A stretch of DNA of 64,000 bases from Roseateles_B flavus (GCF_039872765.1 NZ_JBDPZC010000015.1:1-64000), one strand, 5' to 3'; shown: positions 6,956-16,387, numbered from the stretch's first letter. A program made the numbers and translations. Notes: generated by a model not told the origin, from the sequence alone.

Positions 6956-7960
6956 TCAAGGGCTGGGAAGCCGGCCATTGTGCGGCCCAGGCTCCGCCTT
7001 GCGAAACGCCGCCGGCGGCCGGCCCAGCAGGCGCTGGAAGGCGCGGCGCATGCGTTCGGTGCTGCCGAAGCCGCAGTCCTCGGCGATGCGCTGCACCGAG
7101 GGCTGCCCGCCCTCCAGCGCGGCGCGGGCGGCCTCCACGCGCAGGCGTTCCACCACATGGGCCGGCGTGGTGCCGGTCTCGGCGCGGAAGCAGCGGGCGA
7201 AGTGGCGGGGGCTCATGCAGGCGCGCGCGGCCAGCTCGTCCACGCGATGGTCCTGCCTCAGGTGCAGGCGGATGTGCTGCAGCAGCTCGCCGAAGCGGCC
7301 CTCCGGCCGCTGGGCGTCCAGCAGGGGCGAGAACTGCGACTGCCCGCCCGGGCGCCTGCGCTCCACCACCAGCTGGCGCGCGGCCTCGCGGGCCACGTCC
7401 TCGCCGCAGTCGTGCGCGACCAGGGCCAGGCACAGGTCGATGCCGGCGGTCATGCCGGCGCTGGTCCAGAGCTCGGGGCGTGGGGCCGAGCGGCTGCGCT
7501 GCGCGGGCTCGCGCACGAAGATGCGGTCGGGCTGCAGCCGCACGGCCGGGTAGCTGCGCTCGAACTGCCTGCTGCGGGACCAGTGCGTGGTAGCCGCGCG
7601 GTGGTCCAGAAGCCCGGCCGCCGCGAGCAGCAGGCTGCCGCTGCAGATGCTGGCCACGCGCGCCCCGCTGCGGCTGGCGCGCTGCAGCCAGGCGACCAGG
7701 CGGGCATCGCGGCTGGCAGCATCGACGCCGTCACCGCCGATCACCATGACGAGATCGTCGGCGCTGCAAGTGCGCGGCAGCGGCTGCACCGGCCAGGGCA
7801 CGCCGGCCGAGCTGCGCACGGTGCCGCCCGCGTTCGCGGCCAGCCGCCAGGTGTAGCTGCCCGGCCGCTGCAGCCGGGCGACCTCGAAGACCGCCATGGG
7901 GCCGGCCAGGTCCAGCTGCTGGAATTCGGGGAAGAGGACGAAGACGATGCGGCAGGCCAT
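6956..7960 (-). CDS. GlxA-family transcriptional regulator (DJ-1/PfpI + AraC HTH)
   Basis: The 334-residue two-domain activator has a DJ-1/PfpI-like class-I glutaminase fold at residues ~1-190, with the nucleophile-elbow pattern SICSGSLLLA (C106). An AraC/XylS DNA-binding domain follows at ~225-320, with paired HTHs (DELAARACMSPRHFAR and VQRIAEDCGFGSTERMRRAF). The family controls genes for small nitrogenous metabolites such as dimethylglycine or carnitine, or for stress functions. The ligand here is unknown. It is divergent from a stand-alone DJ-1/PfpI protein, with ~130 bp between, so that gene is a likely target. The gene at 6270 follows in the same operon. Confidence 0.85.
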   Translation of the reverse strand: MACRIVFVLFPEFQQLDLAGPMAVFEVARLQRPGSYTWRLAANAGGTVRSSAGVPWPVQPLPRTCSADDLVMVIGGDGVDAASRDARLVAWLQRASRSGARVASICSGSLLLAAAGLLDHRAATTHWSRSRQFERSYPAVRLQPDRIFVREPAQRSRSAPRPELWTSAGMTAGIDLCLALVAHDCGEDVAREAARQLVVERRRPGGQSQFSPLLDAQRPEGRFGELLQHIRLHLRQDHRVDELAARACMSPRHFARCFRAETGTTPAHVVERLRVEAARAALEGGQPSVQRIAEDCGFGSTERMRRAFQRLLGRPPAAFRKAEPGPHNGRLPSP

Positions 7961-8091
7961 GCCTCATTGTGGCAGGCACAGGCGCGGGTGGCGATGGCAG
8001 AAAAGGTGGGAACAGCGTCATGGCTGTCAATGCCCTCCTTGCGCACACTGGCAGCCTCTGGACTCAACGCACGCCTGGGAGGTGCATGCAG

Positions 8092-8694
8092 ATGAATGTG
8101 GGCATCCTGATCTTCGACGAGGTGGAGCTGCTGGACATGGCCGGCCCCTACGAGGTCTTCACCACCGCGGCCCGGGTGCATGGTCGCAGCCAGCCGGCCG
8201 GCACGCCGCCGCTCTTCAATGTCTTCACGCTGGCCCGCAGCGCCGCGCCGGTGCAGGCCCGCGCGGGGCTGCGCCTGCAGCCGGACTGCACGCTGGACGA
8301 CCATCCGCCACTGGACTGCGCCATCGTGCCCGGTGGCGTGGTGGATGCCGAGCTGGGGCAGGCGGCGCTGATGGACTGGATCGCCGCGCAGGCGGGCTCG
8401 GCGCGGCTGCTGGCCTCGGTCTGCACCGGCGCCCTGCTGCTGGCGCAGGCCGGCGTGCTGGACGGGCTGGAGGCCACCACGCACAGGGAGGACGTGGACG
8501 CCCTGCGTGCGCTGCGGCCCGGCCTGCGCGTGCTGGAGGGCCGGCGCTGGGTCGATGCCGGGCGCATCGTCAGCTCGGCGGGCATCTCGGCCGGCATCGA
8601 CATGAGCCTGCACCTGGTCGAGCGCCTGCAGGGCCGCGAGCTTGCGCTGCGCACCGCGCGCCAGCTGGAATTCGACTGGACGGAGGCCGCATGA
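8092..8694 (+). CDS. DJ-1/PfpI family protein
   Basis: The 200-residue single-domain protein is of the DJ-1/PfpI superfamily. N-terminal MNVGILIFDEVELLDMAGPY is typical of the isonitrile hydratase/GlxA branch. C111 lies in the nucleophile elbow ASVCTGALLL. GGGAGG sits 9 nt before the ATG at 8092, which decides the start over the ATG at 8086. It overlaps the aminotransferase start by 4 bp, so the two form a coupled operon. It is divergent from the GlxA-type regulator, which shares its N-terminal fold. Enzymatic activity (hydratase, amidase or deglycase) cannot be assigned. Confidence 0.8.
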   Translation: MNVGILIFDEVELLDMAGPYEVFTTAARVHGRSQPAGTPPLFNVFTLARSAAPVQARAGLRLQPDCTLDDHPPLDCAIVPGGVVDAELGQAALMDWIAAQAGSARLLASVCTGALLLAQAGVLDGLEATTHREDVDALRALRPGLRVLEGRRWVDAGRIVSSAGISAGIDMSLHLVERLQGRELALRTARQLEFDWTEAA

Positions 8695-9872
8695 GCCCGC
8701 TCGGCAGCGATCTGATCACCATCACCGCCCGCCCGGACGTCGTCTTCGCGGAGGGCCAGGGTTCCTGGCTGGTCGACGAAGCCGGCAAGCGCTACCTCGA
8801 CCTCGTGCAGGGCTGGGCCGTCAACAGCCTGGGGCACAGCCCGGCGCTGCTCGCGCAGGCGCTGGCTGCCCAGGCGGGGCGGCTGGTGAACCCGAGCCCG
8901 GGCTTCTACAACCGGCCGATGCTGGACCTGGCCCGGCGCCTGGTGGAACTGAGTTGCTTCGACCGCGTCTTCCTGGCCAGCTCAGGGGCAGAGGCCAACG
9001 AGGGCGCGCTCAAGCTGGCCCGCCGCTGGGGCCGCAAGGAACGCGGCGGGGCGCACGAAATCATCAGCTTCGAGCAGGGCTTCCATGGCCGGACCCTGGC
9101 GATGATGAGCGCCTCCGGCAAGCCTGGCTGGGATCGCCTCTATGCGCCCATGCCGCAGGGCTTCGCCAAGGCCAGGCTCGATGACATCGGCTCGGTGGAG
9201 CGCGCCATCACGCCGGCCAGCGTGGCCGTGATGATCGAGTTCGTGCAGGGCGAGGCCGGCGTCCATGTGGCCGACCCGGGCTTCGTGCGCGAGCTGCGGG
9301 CCCTGTGCACCGAGCGCCAGCTGCTGCTGATCGCGGACGAGGTGCAGACGGGCATCGGCCGCTGCGGCCATGCCTTCGCCTACGAGCGCTATGACGTGGA
9401 GCCCGACCTGATGACCCTGGCCAAGGGCATCGCCGGCGGCGCGCCGCTGTCCGCCCTGCTGTGCAAGGAGCGCTTCAACTGCTTCGAGCCGGGCGACCAG
9501 GGCGGCACCTTCTGCGGCAATCCCTTGATGGCGGCGGCCGGCCTGGCGGTGGTGAACGAGGTGTGCCGGCCCGACTTCCTGGCCGCAGTCCGTCAGCGCA
9601 GCGAGCAGCTGGCGCGGGGCCTGCAGGCGATCGCCGGGGACTTCCGTCTGCCCGGCGAGCGCGGCCTGGGCCTGCTGAGGGCGCTGGTCCTGCCCGTGGC
9701 CCGCGCGGAGGAGGTGGTCGAGGTGGCGCGCGGCCTGGCACCCGTGGGCCTGCTGCTCAATGCGCCGCGGCCGCAGCTGCTGCGCTTCATGCCGGCGCTG
9801 AATATCGGCGCCGAGGAGCTTGACGAAGGCCTGGCGCTGCTGCGGCGGGCGCTGCGGCAGGTCCTGGGCTGA
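8691..9872 (+). CDS. Class-III PLP aminotransferase (acetylornithine aminotransferase-like)
   Basis: The 393-residue cytosolic PLP enzyme of fold type I is of usual family length. The PLP-binding aspartate lies in LLIADEVQTGIGRCGHAFA, and the Schiff-base lysine in MTLAKGIAGGAPLSALL. SSGAEANEGALKLARRW binds the cofactor phosphate. The overall pattern is closest to the acetylornithine/succinyldiaminopimelate aminotransferase (ArgD) branch. No arginine-biosynthesis gene is adjacent, so a dedicated role in another amino-donor reaction is possible. The start ATG overlaps the preceding stop (ATGA). Its coupling to a DJ-1-like protein is a conserved-looking but unexplained pairing. Confidence 0.8.
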   Translation: MSPLGSDLITITARPDVVFAEGQGSWLVDEAGKRYLDLVQGWAVNSLGHSPALLAQALAAQAGRLVNPSPGFYNRPMLDLARRLVELSCFDRVFLASSGAEANEGALKLARRWGRKERGGAHEIISFEQGFHGRTLAMMSASGKPGWDRLYAPMPQGFAKARLDDIGSVERAITPASVAVMIEFVQGEAGVHVADPGFVRELRALCTERQLLLIADEVQTGIGRCGHAFAYERYDVEPDLMTLAKGIAGGAPLSALLCKERFNCFEPGDQGGTFCGNPLMAAAGLAVVNEVCRPDFLAAVRQRSEQLARGLQAIAGDFRLPGERGLGLLRALVLPVARAEEVVEVARGLAPVGLLLNAPRPQLLRFMPALNIGAEELDEGLALLRRALRQVLG

Positions 9873-9934
9873 CGCCGCGGTGTCGGGCGGGGCGGCCCCA
9901 AGGGACCTGCCCGCTCGCGCCGCAGCGGCCCGCT

Positions 9935-11143
9935 TCAAGGGAAGATGAAGTGGGTGGTGAGGGTGCCGCCGGCCGTCAGCGTGAAGGGCCCGGCGTTCTT
10001 GACGGCGCCGGCCGCATTGCTCGCCGCGAGGCTGTAGCGCGCCGCTGCCGCGGTGTCCGGCACGAAGCTCAAGACGCTGGGCGCGGCGACATAGGGTGCG
10101 ACCAGCGGGGCGCCGATGGGCACGAGGTAGGCGTAGGCCCCCGTGCTGGCATCGACACTGCCGCGGGCCACGGTGACCGAGCGGCCCATGCTGAGCGCCT
10201 GCGTGACGCGGACGCCGGCATCAACGGGCACGCTGCCCGTCAGCACCGTCCCTGCCAGCGTGCCGCCGGCCGAGGCGGGCGGGTTCAGCCCGCTGGCGCC
10301 GGTGGAGAGCGTGGTGACCACGCCGCTGGCCACGCTGACCCCGGTCACGACGGCCGTGGCACGGCCCGGGGCACTGACCACCAGGTCATAGCTGCCGGGT
10401 GCCACGGGCTGCAGCAGGTACATGCCGGTGCTGTCCGGCGAGGTGCTCTTGACGATGGTGCCGCCCTGCTCCAGCGTGACCACGGTGGCGCCCGTCGCGA
10501 GGCTGGCGTCGACGGAGCCGCGCACGCCCGAGACCAGGCGCGGAATCACGGCCACGACCGGCTTGAGCAGGTACTGCCCCGAGTTGCCGGCGCTCACGAT
10601 GGACTTGCAGGCGTCGAAGTCCAGCACGAAGTCGGCCAGCTCGTTGGCATTGACGGTGATGTCCACATTGAGCTTGACGCCGGCCTGCGTGGCGCTGGGC
10701 GTGGTCAGGGCGACCTCGGTGCCGCCGGTCGGGACCACCGAGTTGGCCAGGGGCGTGCTGCCCCCGTTGCTGCCCAGCACCAGGCGCATCTGCGTGTAGT
10801 GGCCGGCAGCCAGCGGCGTGGAGCCCAGGGTGGTCAGCACGCCGTTGCGCAGGGTGAGCAGGTCCACGCGCAGCGCGGGGTTGAGGGTGAGCTCGGTCCA
10901 GCCGGCATCGGTGTCGGTGGCGCTGCTGCTCTGGTGGATGCGCACCTTCTGCAGCGTCACATAGACCTTGTCGAAGCCGCAGGCCGGGGCGTCCGTCAGG
11001 GAGAGCTGCAGCGTGCCGGCATTGCTGGAGGGCGTGCCGCTGTCACCGCCGCCGCAGGCGCTCACGGTGGCCAGCGTCAGTGCGGCCACCCCGGCGGCCA
11101 CCAGGGTGGCGCCCCGTCTCAGGAAGGGCAGGAACTTCAACAT
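9935..11143 (-). CDS. DUF4382-domain lipoprotein
   Basis: The 402-residue exported lipoprotein starts at the ATG at 11143, 4 nt after an excellent GGAGGTGATC. The lipobox ends at C30 (LATVSAC), followed by a Gly/Ser linker. Residues ~43-190 resemble DUF4382 (GTLQLSLTDAPACGFDKVYV, DFDACKSIV). A carboxypeptidase-regulatory-like beta-sandwich follows at ~205-270 (VRGSVDASL... VAPGSYDLVVSAPG), then Ala/Thr/Val-rich beta repeats. It is probably anchored in the outer membrane or periplasm. Role unknown. It is monocistronic and convergent with the aminotransferase gene. Confidence 0.75.
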   Translation of the reverse strand: MLKFLPFLRRGATLVAAGVAALTLATVSACGGGDSGTPSSNAGTLQLSLTDAPACGFDKVYVTLQKVRIHQSSSATDTDAGWTELTLNPALRVDLLTLRNGVLTTLGSTPLAAGHYTQMRLVLGSNGGSTPLANSVVPTGGTEVALTTPSATQAGVKLNVDITVNANELADFVLDFDACKSIVSAGNSGQYLLKPVVAVIPRLVSGVRGSVDASLATGATVVTLEQGGTIVKSTSPDSTGMYLLQPVAPGSYDLVVSAPGRATAVVTGVSVASGVVTTLSTGASGLNPPASAGGTLAGTVLTGSVPVDAGVRVTQALSMGRSVTVARGSVDASTGAYAYLVPIGAPLVAPYVAAPSVLSFVPDTAAAARYSLAASNAAGAVKNAGPFTLTAGGTLTTHFIFP

Positions 11144-11379
11144 GATCACCTCCGGAGGAAGAGGGGGTGGGCGCTGTCGAGGCAGGCCCGCCACCCAGGA
11201 CTGTCTGCATAGTGCTCGTGAATGGTAGGTCGACGCCGTGCTCGCGTGGGAGGCGCGGGACCGTGGCTGTAAGCGAGTGCATCCCCTTGCGGGGAGGCCG
11301 GGCCGCCCCTGCAGCTTGCCTACACGCAAATTACTTCTCGCAACCGTGCCGCAACGACAGTCAGCGTAGTCTCGGCGCC

Positions 11380-11832
11380 GTGAACACGACATGCCACCCC
11401 CTGCGGCTGACGCTCACGCGCCGGCTCTTTCGCCCGTCGGCGGGGCCGACGGCCCTGAGCCTGACGCTGGCCGGCCTGGCCGTGCTGGGCGGATGCGCCG
11501 CGCCCACCGCGCCTTCGACGCCCTCGGCGCCCGCGGCGCCACCGCCGGCGGCCACGCCACCGTCCCCCGCCCCCTCGGCGGCCGACCAGCAGCGCCGTGG
11601 CGAATTCGACAAGGCCCTGGACAGCTGGCATGGCGCCACGGTCCAGGAGCTGCTGCGCAAGATGGGCAAGCCCGAGGCCATCACGCGCCGGGCTGATGGC
11701 AGCTTCGACTACCGCTATTCCAAGTCCACGCGGGCGGGCGCCGACGGCCGGCCGGCCTTCAGCTGCACGGTGCGCTACCTGGTGGATGCGCCGGCCCGGC
11801 AGGTGATCGGCCACACCATCGAGGGCTGCTGA
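11380..11832 (+). CDS. Small putative lipoprotein
   Basis: A GTG start at 11380 gives 150 residues. A Sec/lipobox signal ends at C39 (GLAVLGGC), followed by an Ala/Pro-rich linker (~40-70). The globular tail pattern DSWHGATVQELLRKMGKPEA then FDYRY... CTVRYLVD resembles SmpA/BamE-like or OmlA-like small lipoproteins, which predict a stem with a C-terminal beta sheet. No ATG is available before the signal. The start is inferred from the signal-peptide length. It lies 29 bp before the MFS transporter. Confidence 0.6.
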   Translation: MNTTCHPLRLTLTRRLFRPSAGPTALSLTLAGLAVLGGCAAPTAPSTPSAPAAPPPAATPPSPAPSAADQQRRGEFDKALDSWHGATVQELLRKMGKPEAITRRADGSFDYRYSKSTRAGADGRPAFSCTVRYLVDAPARQVIGHTIEGC

Positions 11833-11861
11833 ACGGGCGGCGGCGCGCCACAATCCGCCGC

Positions 11862-13106
11862 ATGATTCTTGACCTGGGCCCCCTGCGCCACAACATCGCC
11901 TTTCGCCGCCTCTTCGCCAGCCAGTTCATCTCCGGCCTCGGCACCATGGTCAGCTATGTGGCCGTGCCCTGGCAGCTCTATGAACTGACGCATTCCAACG
12001 CCCAGGTCGGCCTGCTGGGCCTGGTGCAGCTGCTGCCGGTGGTGCTGTGCGGCCTGCTGGGCGGCGCGGTGGCCGATCGCATGGATCGCAAGCGCCTGCT
12101 GATCGGCTCCGAGGCGCTGATGGCCCTGTGCCTGGCCGGCCTGCTGACCAATGCCCTGAGCGGGGCGCCGAGCGTGGTCATGATCTACGCCCTCGTGGCG
12201 GTGCTGCAGGGAGCCAGCGGCTTTCACCGTCCGGCGCTGGAGGCGCTGACCCAGAAGCTCGCGCGGCCGGAGGAGTTCGCGGCCGTGGCGGCGCTCTCCT
12301 CGGTGCGGGGCACGGTGGGCATGGTGGCCGGCCCGGCGCTGGCGGGGCTGCTGCTGGCACGCTGGGGCGCGGTGGGCGCCTATGTCTTCGACTTCTGCAC
12401 CTTCCTGGCCGCGCTGTTCTTCATCGCCCGCATCCCGAGGGCCGCCATCGGCACGCCCGCCTCGTCCGAGGACCGTCCGCATCTGCTGGCCGACCTCGCC
12501 GAGGGGCTGCGCTTCGCCTGGTGGCGCCCGGAGCTGATGGGGACTTACATCGTCGACATCGTCGCCATGGCCTTCGCCTTCCCGGTGGCCCTGTTCCCGG
12601 CCATGGCCGCGGCGGACGGGCGCACCGAGTCCGTGGGCTGGCTGCTGTCGGCGATGTCGGTCGGCGCCCTGGTCATCGGCATCTTCAGCGGCTGGACGGG
12701 GCGGGTGCGGCGGCATGGCCGGGCGGTGGTCCTCGCCGCGGCCGTCTGGGCGCTGGGCGTCGTGGCCCTGGGCTTCGCGCCCAGCCTGCTGCTGGGGCTC
12801 GCCTGCCTGGCCGTGGCCGGCGCGGCGGACATGATCAGCGGCGTGTTCCGCGGCACCATCTGGAACGAGACCATCCCCAACGAGCTGCGCGGCCGCCTGG
12901 CCGGCATCGAGATGATCAGCTACCTCACCGGCCCGCTGATCGGCAACGCCCGCGCCGGCTTCATGGCCGATGCCTGGGGCGTGTCGACCGCCATCTGGAT
13001 GGGCGGCGCGATCTGCCTGGCCGGCGTGGTCGCCACCGGCTTTGCGCTGCCGCGCTTCTGGGCCTACCGCAGCCAGCAGATGCCGCCGGCGGTAGCGCCG
13101 ACCTAA
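11862..13106 (+). CDS. MFS transporter (EntS/MFS_3-like exporter)
   Basis: The 414-residue inner-membrane protein has about 12 hydrophobic segments. The A-motif in the cytoplasmic loop 2-3 is DRMDRKRLLIG. The overall pattern (LGTMVSYVAVPWQLYELT near the N-terminus; GVFRGTIWNETIPNELRGRL in the C-terminal half) matches the MFS_3/enterobactin-exporter-like branch. The substrate is unknown and no siderophore genes are nearby. It follows the small lipoprotein by 29 bp and may share its transcript. Confidence 0.8.
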   Translation: MILDLGPLRHNIAFRRLFASQFISGLGTMVSYVAVPWQLYELTHSNAQVGLLGLVQLLPVVLCGLLGGAVADRMDRKRLLIGSEALMALCLAGLLTNALSGAPSVVMIYALVAVLQGASGFHRPALEALTQKLARPEEFAAVAALSSVRGTVGMVAGPALAGLLLARWGAVGAYVFDFCTFLAALFFIARIPRAAIGTPASSEDRPHLLADLAEGLRFAWWRPELMGTYIVDIVAMAFAFPVALFPAMAAADGRTESVGWLLSAMSVGALVIGIFSGWTGRVRRHGRAVVLAAAVWALGVVALGFAPSLLLGLACLAVAGAADMISGVFRGTIWNETIPNELRGRLAGIEMISYLTGPLIGNARAGFMADAWGVSTAIWMGGAICLAGVVATGFALPRFWAYRSQQMPPAVAPT

Positions 13107-13267
13107 GGTGCCAGGTCGAGGCGATGCAATGGCGGGTCGGTGACGCCCAGGTGCACCTGAGGAGCACCTGGGCCAGCGTTCCTTCGATCGGGTGGGCTTC
13201 GAGGGCAGCTGAAACCCTGACGGTCAGGCGCTGCCCTCGCTGGTGGTCCGAGCTGCCGTCCGGCCTC

Positions 13268-14686
13268 TTATCGAACCAGGTAGGAGAACTCGAAGTCGAT
13301 GGTACTGTCAGCCGACCAGGTGGCCGGGAAACCGTTTCGCACAGCCTGGCCGTTGTAGGTGAGTGTCAGGAAGTCCTCGTTCGCCATGATGGTGGCCCAG
13401 CAGGGATAGGTCACGCCGTTGATCGTGACGACAGCCGGTAGGCCATGCTGTTCCATGGCCTGGTGCGCCCTGAACGGAAGTCCGAACTTGTAGGCACCCG
13501 TGGTGCTGCCGTACGCGGTGGTGCTACCCATCACGATGCGGACGGCAACATTGCAGCAAACGCCATTGCGCTGCTGGGAACCCGTTAGGGTGCCGTTCCC
13601 GATGGCGGGGGAGCCGCCAAACTGAGACCAGATGGGGGCGTAAGGCTTGCGTTGCTCGAAGATCGAGTTGTATGCGCAGTTGGCGCCCTCAGTGAAGCCA
13701 GACCCCAAGGTGCACCCGCTGATCTTGACGGCCATTGCGCTCTCCAGAGCCAGCGGACCCGACAGGGTGACGCCGGTGAGCGAGATGTCGGAACCGCTCA
13801 GGATGGTGGTGTCCGTCACCGAGGCGAAGCGGCCGTTTGCGATGTTCACCAGGGATGTGGCCGACGACGTCAGGACGTTGCGAACATAGAAGTTCGAAAG
13901 GTTCACAGCCCGGCTTCCCGAGAAATCAAACAGGCCCCCGCTCAACCAGATGTTGTTGAAGAACTGCGGGCTCGGCAGGCTGATGGCAGCCCTGACGGCC
14001 GGGACAGTCGCGCTCGCGGTGGTTGCCTCGAGATCACTGACCATCGCGCCACCCCCAGCGCTGCCGCCGCCTGGTATCGTGAAGTCCAGGGCTGGGCCCG
14101 TGGCCTCGGCAATCCGGACACGTCGGATCACCTGGCTGAAGCCCCTTTCGACACAGATGCCTCGGCCGGTCTTGCCCGGAACGCCCGGGACGCCGACGCC
14201 CTGGCATTCCAGATTCATGTCCTGGATCGAACCCTGGTCACCCATGCTGACAAGGTCACAGTTGGCCACCTTCTTGATCGTGGTGGCGCGCTGCCCGCCA
14301 GCGCCTTGCCAGGATTGGTAGTCTCGCTGCACCAGGCCCGCAGACACCCGGTAGATACCGGCCTGCCAATGCAAGGTTCCGGCCCCGGTGGCATCGATGG
14401 CGTTCTTGATGCTGGCCGTGTCATCTGCAGCGTCATCGCCCCTGGCGCCAAACTGCTTGACGGTGAAGCCACCCGTCGCCCGCAGCTTCCAGCGCTTGCT
14501 GTCGTTGGCGATGATGATGGACCCACCGTTGTCGTTGGACGAGGTATCCGCTGCGTCGTAATAGTAGGTGCCGCCACCGCCATCACCGGCGGCGTAGTAG
14601 CCGAGGACTTCGCAGACATCCCCGGAAGCGGCACCCGTGGTCGATTTCAGCTTGCCGATGGTAGTGACGGTAAAAACATTTGCCAT
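13268..14686 (-). CDS. Right-handed beta-helix (pectate-lyase-3/tailspike-like) protein
   Basis: The 472-residue protein starts at the ATG at 14686 with GGGGAA upstream. Residues ~1-70 resemble a phage tail-fibre/tailspike head-binding type segment (DVCEVLGYYAAGDGGGGTYY). FTVKQFGARGDDAADDTASI is the hallmark start of the Pectate_lyase_3/GH28-like beta-helix. Residues ~130-370 show the irregular Asn/Ser/Val-rich repeats of a parallel beta-helix. Composition is less GC-rich than that of neighbours, suggesting transfer. No other phage genes are nearby. It may be a cell-surface or secreted polysaccharide-binding or -degrading protein, or a phage orphan. Confidence 0.7.
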   Translation of the reverse strand: MANVFTVTTIGKLKSTTGAASGDVCEVLGYYAAGDGGGGTYYYDAADTSSNDNGGSIIIANDSKRWKLRATGGFTVKQFGARGDDAADDTASIKNAIDATGAGTLHWQAGIYRVSAGLVQRDYQSWQGAGGQRATTIKKVANCDLVSMGDQGSIQDMNLECQGVGVPGVPGKTGRGICVERGFSQVIRRVRIAEATGPALDFTIPGGGSAGGGAMVSDLEATTASATVPAVRAAISLPSPQFFNNIWLSGGLFDFSGSRAVNLSNFYVRNVLTSSATSLVNIANGRFASVTDTTILSGSDISLTGVTLSGPLALESAMAVKISGCTLGSGFTEGANCAYNSIFEQRKPYAPIWSQFGGSPAIGNGTLTGSQQRNGVCCNVAVRIVMGSTTAYGSTTGAYKFGLPFRAHQAMEQHGLPAVVTINGVTYPCWATIMANEDFLTLTYNGQAVRNGFPATWSADSTIDFEFSYLVR

Positions 14687-15164
14687 GAAATTCCCCATAT
14701 GAAGGTTGAGCACTACTGTCAGAATTGCAAGAAGAGGAGCTCGGCCAACTGGTTGGATGAGCGGCACAAGCGACAGAGAAATCACCGATGGATGGCGAGT
14801 CGTTTCGGTCTCCATGGACCGAGGTCTGGATTCCCTGGAGGAAGGGTGCTTGCATTCATGAAGGACACTGCCTAAATGAACGTATTCCCGTCTTGCATGT
14901 GTGCAAGTCTATGGATCAGGTAGCTCATGGCGTGAGCTAGCAAGCTTTCCCGCACGAAATGAGCAGGCGGATCATTAGAGGGGCTATCGATCCGGGAGAT
15001 ACCGTCCCTGGCGTGCACGGATCATTGACCCGGCATGCCGGTTGCCCCGTGAGCCCGAGCGGTTCGCATCCGAAGCCCTGGAGTCTGCCCGAAGCGCCAT
15101 TGCCGGCTGTTCGATGCCTGCCTTGCGCTCCGTCATGGCGAACCTGGCGGGTCGACTTGACAGC
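14687..15164. other. Intergenic stretch without a recognised gene
   Basis: About 480 bp lie between the beta-helix gene and pncB. Frames present are short or shadow-like. I see a 12 bp palindrome CCGGCATGCCGG at 15030-15041 but no RNA gene, terminator with T-run or repeat I can support. Part of it should hold the promoter of the beta-helix gene. Confidence 0.4.
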
Positions 15165-16376
15165 TCAGGCAGCCCGGACCCCGAAGACCTGGCGCAAATA
15201 GGCCAGGAAGGTCTCGTCGTCGCACAGCGTCTTGCCGGGGCTGTCGCTGAGCTTGGCCACGGGCTGGCCGTTGGCATGGGTCAGCTTCATCACGATGTTC
15301 AGCGGCGTCAGGCCGAGATCGTTGCTCAGGTGGGTGCCAATGCCGAAGCCCAGCTGCACGCGGTCCGCGAAGTGGCGGTACAGCGCGATGGCCTTGTCCA
15401 CGCTGAGGCCGTCGCTGAACACCAGGCGCTTGGTGTGGGCGTCGATGCGCAGGGCGGCGTAGTGGGCCAGGGCCTTCTCGCCCCAGGCGACGGGATCGCC
15501 GCTGTCATGGCGCAGCCCGTCGAAGAGCTTGGCGAAGTAGAGGTCGAAGTCGGCCAGGAAGGCGTCCATGCCCACCACGTCGGTCAGGGCGATGCCCAGG
15601 TCGCCGCGGTACTCCTGCACCCAGTCCTCCAGCGCGGCCTTCTGGTGGTCGCGCAGGCGCACGGTGCCCAGGGCCTGGAAGGTCTGCAGGTACTCGTGCG
15701 CCATGGTGCCGATGGGCACCAGGCCCAGCTCGCGCGCCAGTTTCACATTGGAGCTGCCCTTGAAGTGCTGCGGCAGGGCGTCGCGCAGCTGGCGCACGAC
15801 CTCGCGCTGCCAGTCGCCCGAGAAGCGGCGGCGCAGGCCGAAGTCGAAGAGCTCGAAGGGATGGCGATGCCGCCCGGCCTCCTGCGCGAAGGCCTGCAGC
15901 GTGGCGATCTTGGCGTCCAGGCGGCGCTGGCCCTCGGCGCGCACGGCGGGGGTGTCCAGGCGGCGGAAATAGAGCTCGTTGACGATGGCCAGCACCGGGA
16001 TCTCGAAGCCCATCACATGCACCTGCGGGCCGCGCGCGACGATGTGCAGGGTGTCGCCCTCGGTGCTGACCTCGATGAAGGCGCGCTGGAAGCGGAACAG
16101 GCGCAGGAAGTCGATGAAGTCGCTCTTGATGAAGCGCAGCCCGCGCAGATAGGCCAGCTCCTCGTCCGTGAGGCTCAGGGCGCACAGGGCGTCGAGCTCG
16201 CGCTCGACCTCGGCCTTCAGCGTGCTGAGCGGATAGGCCGGCGTGTTGCGGCACACGAAGCGGTACTCCGCCTGCGTCTGCGGATGGCGGTGCAGCAGGG
16301 CCTGCCACATCGTGAACTTGTAGAGATCGGTGTCCAGCAGGCTGCGGATCACGGGGGCTTGGGCGGGGGCGCTCAT
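15165..16376 (-). CDS. pncB: Nicotinate phosphoribosyltransferase
   Basis: PncB converts nicotinate, PRPP and ATP to nicotinate mononucleotide in the Preiss-Handler NAD salvage route. The 403-residue protein has the usual length for the proteobacterial enzyme. N-terminal LLDTDLYKFTMWQALLHRHP is diagnostic. The autophosphorylated histidine region corresponds to GLVPIGTMAHEYLQ, and the phosphate-binding region includes LFDGLRHDSGDP and KRLVFSDGLS. It lies 11 bp downstream of the nicotinamidase gene, so both steps from nicotinamide to NaMN come from one transcript. Regulation by the divergent NrtR is likely. Confidence 0.93.
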   Translation of the reverse strand: MSAPAQAPVIRSLLDTDLYKFTMWQALLHRHPQTQAEYRFVCRNTPAYPLSTLKAEVERELDALCALSLTDEELAYLRGLRFIKSDFIDFLRLFRFQRAFIEVSTEGDTLHIVARGPQVHVMGFEIPVLAIVNELYFRRLDTPAVRAEGQRRLDAKIATLQAFAQEAGRHRHPFELFDFGLRRRFSGDWQREVVRQLRDALPQHFKGSSNVKLARELGLVPIGTMAHEYLQTFQALGTVRLRDHQKAALEDWVQEYRGDLGIALTDVVGMDAFLADFDLYFAKLFDGLRHDSGDPVAWGEKALAHYAALRIDAHTKRLVFSDGLSVDKAIALYRHFADRVQLGFGIGTHLSNDLGLTPLNIVMKLTHANGQPVAKLSDSPGKTLCDDETFLAYLRQVFGVRAA

Positions 16377-16387
16377 GGGGCGGTCCT

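Noticed and set aside
13268..14686. Prophage suggested by the tailspike-like gene
   Set aside because: No integrase, capsid, terminase, portal or lysis genes lie within the flanking sequence; neighbours are ordinary metabolic genes.
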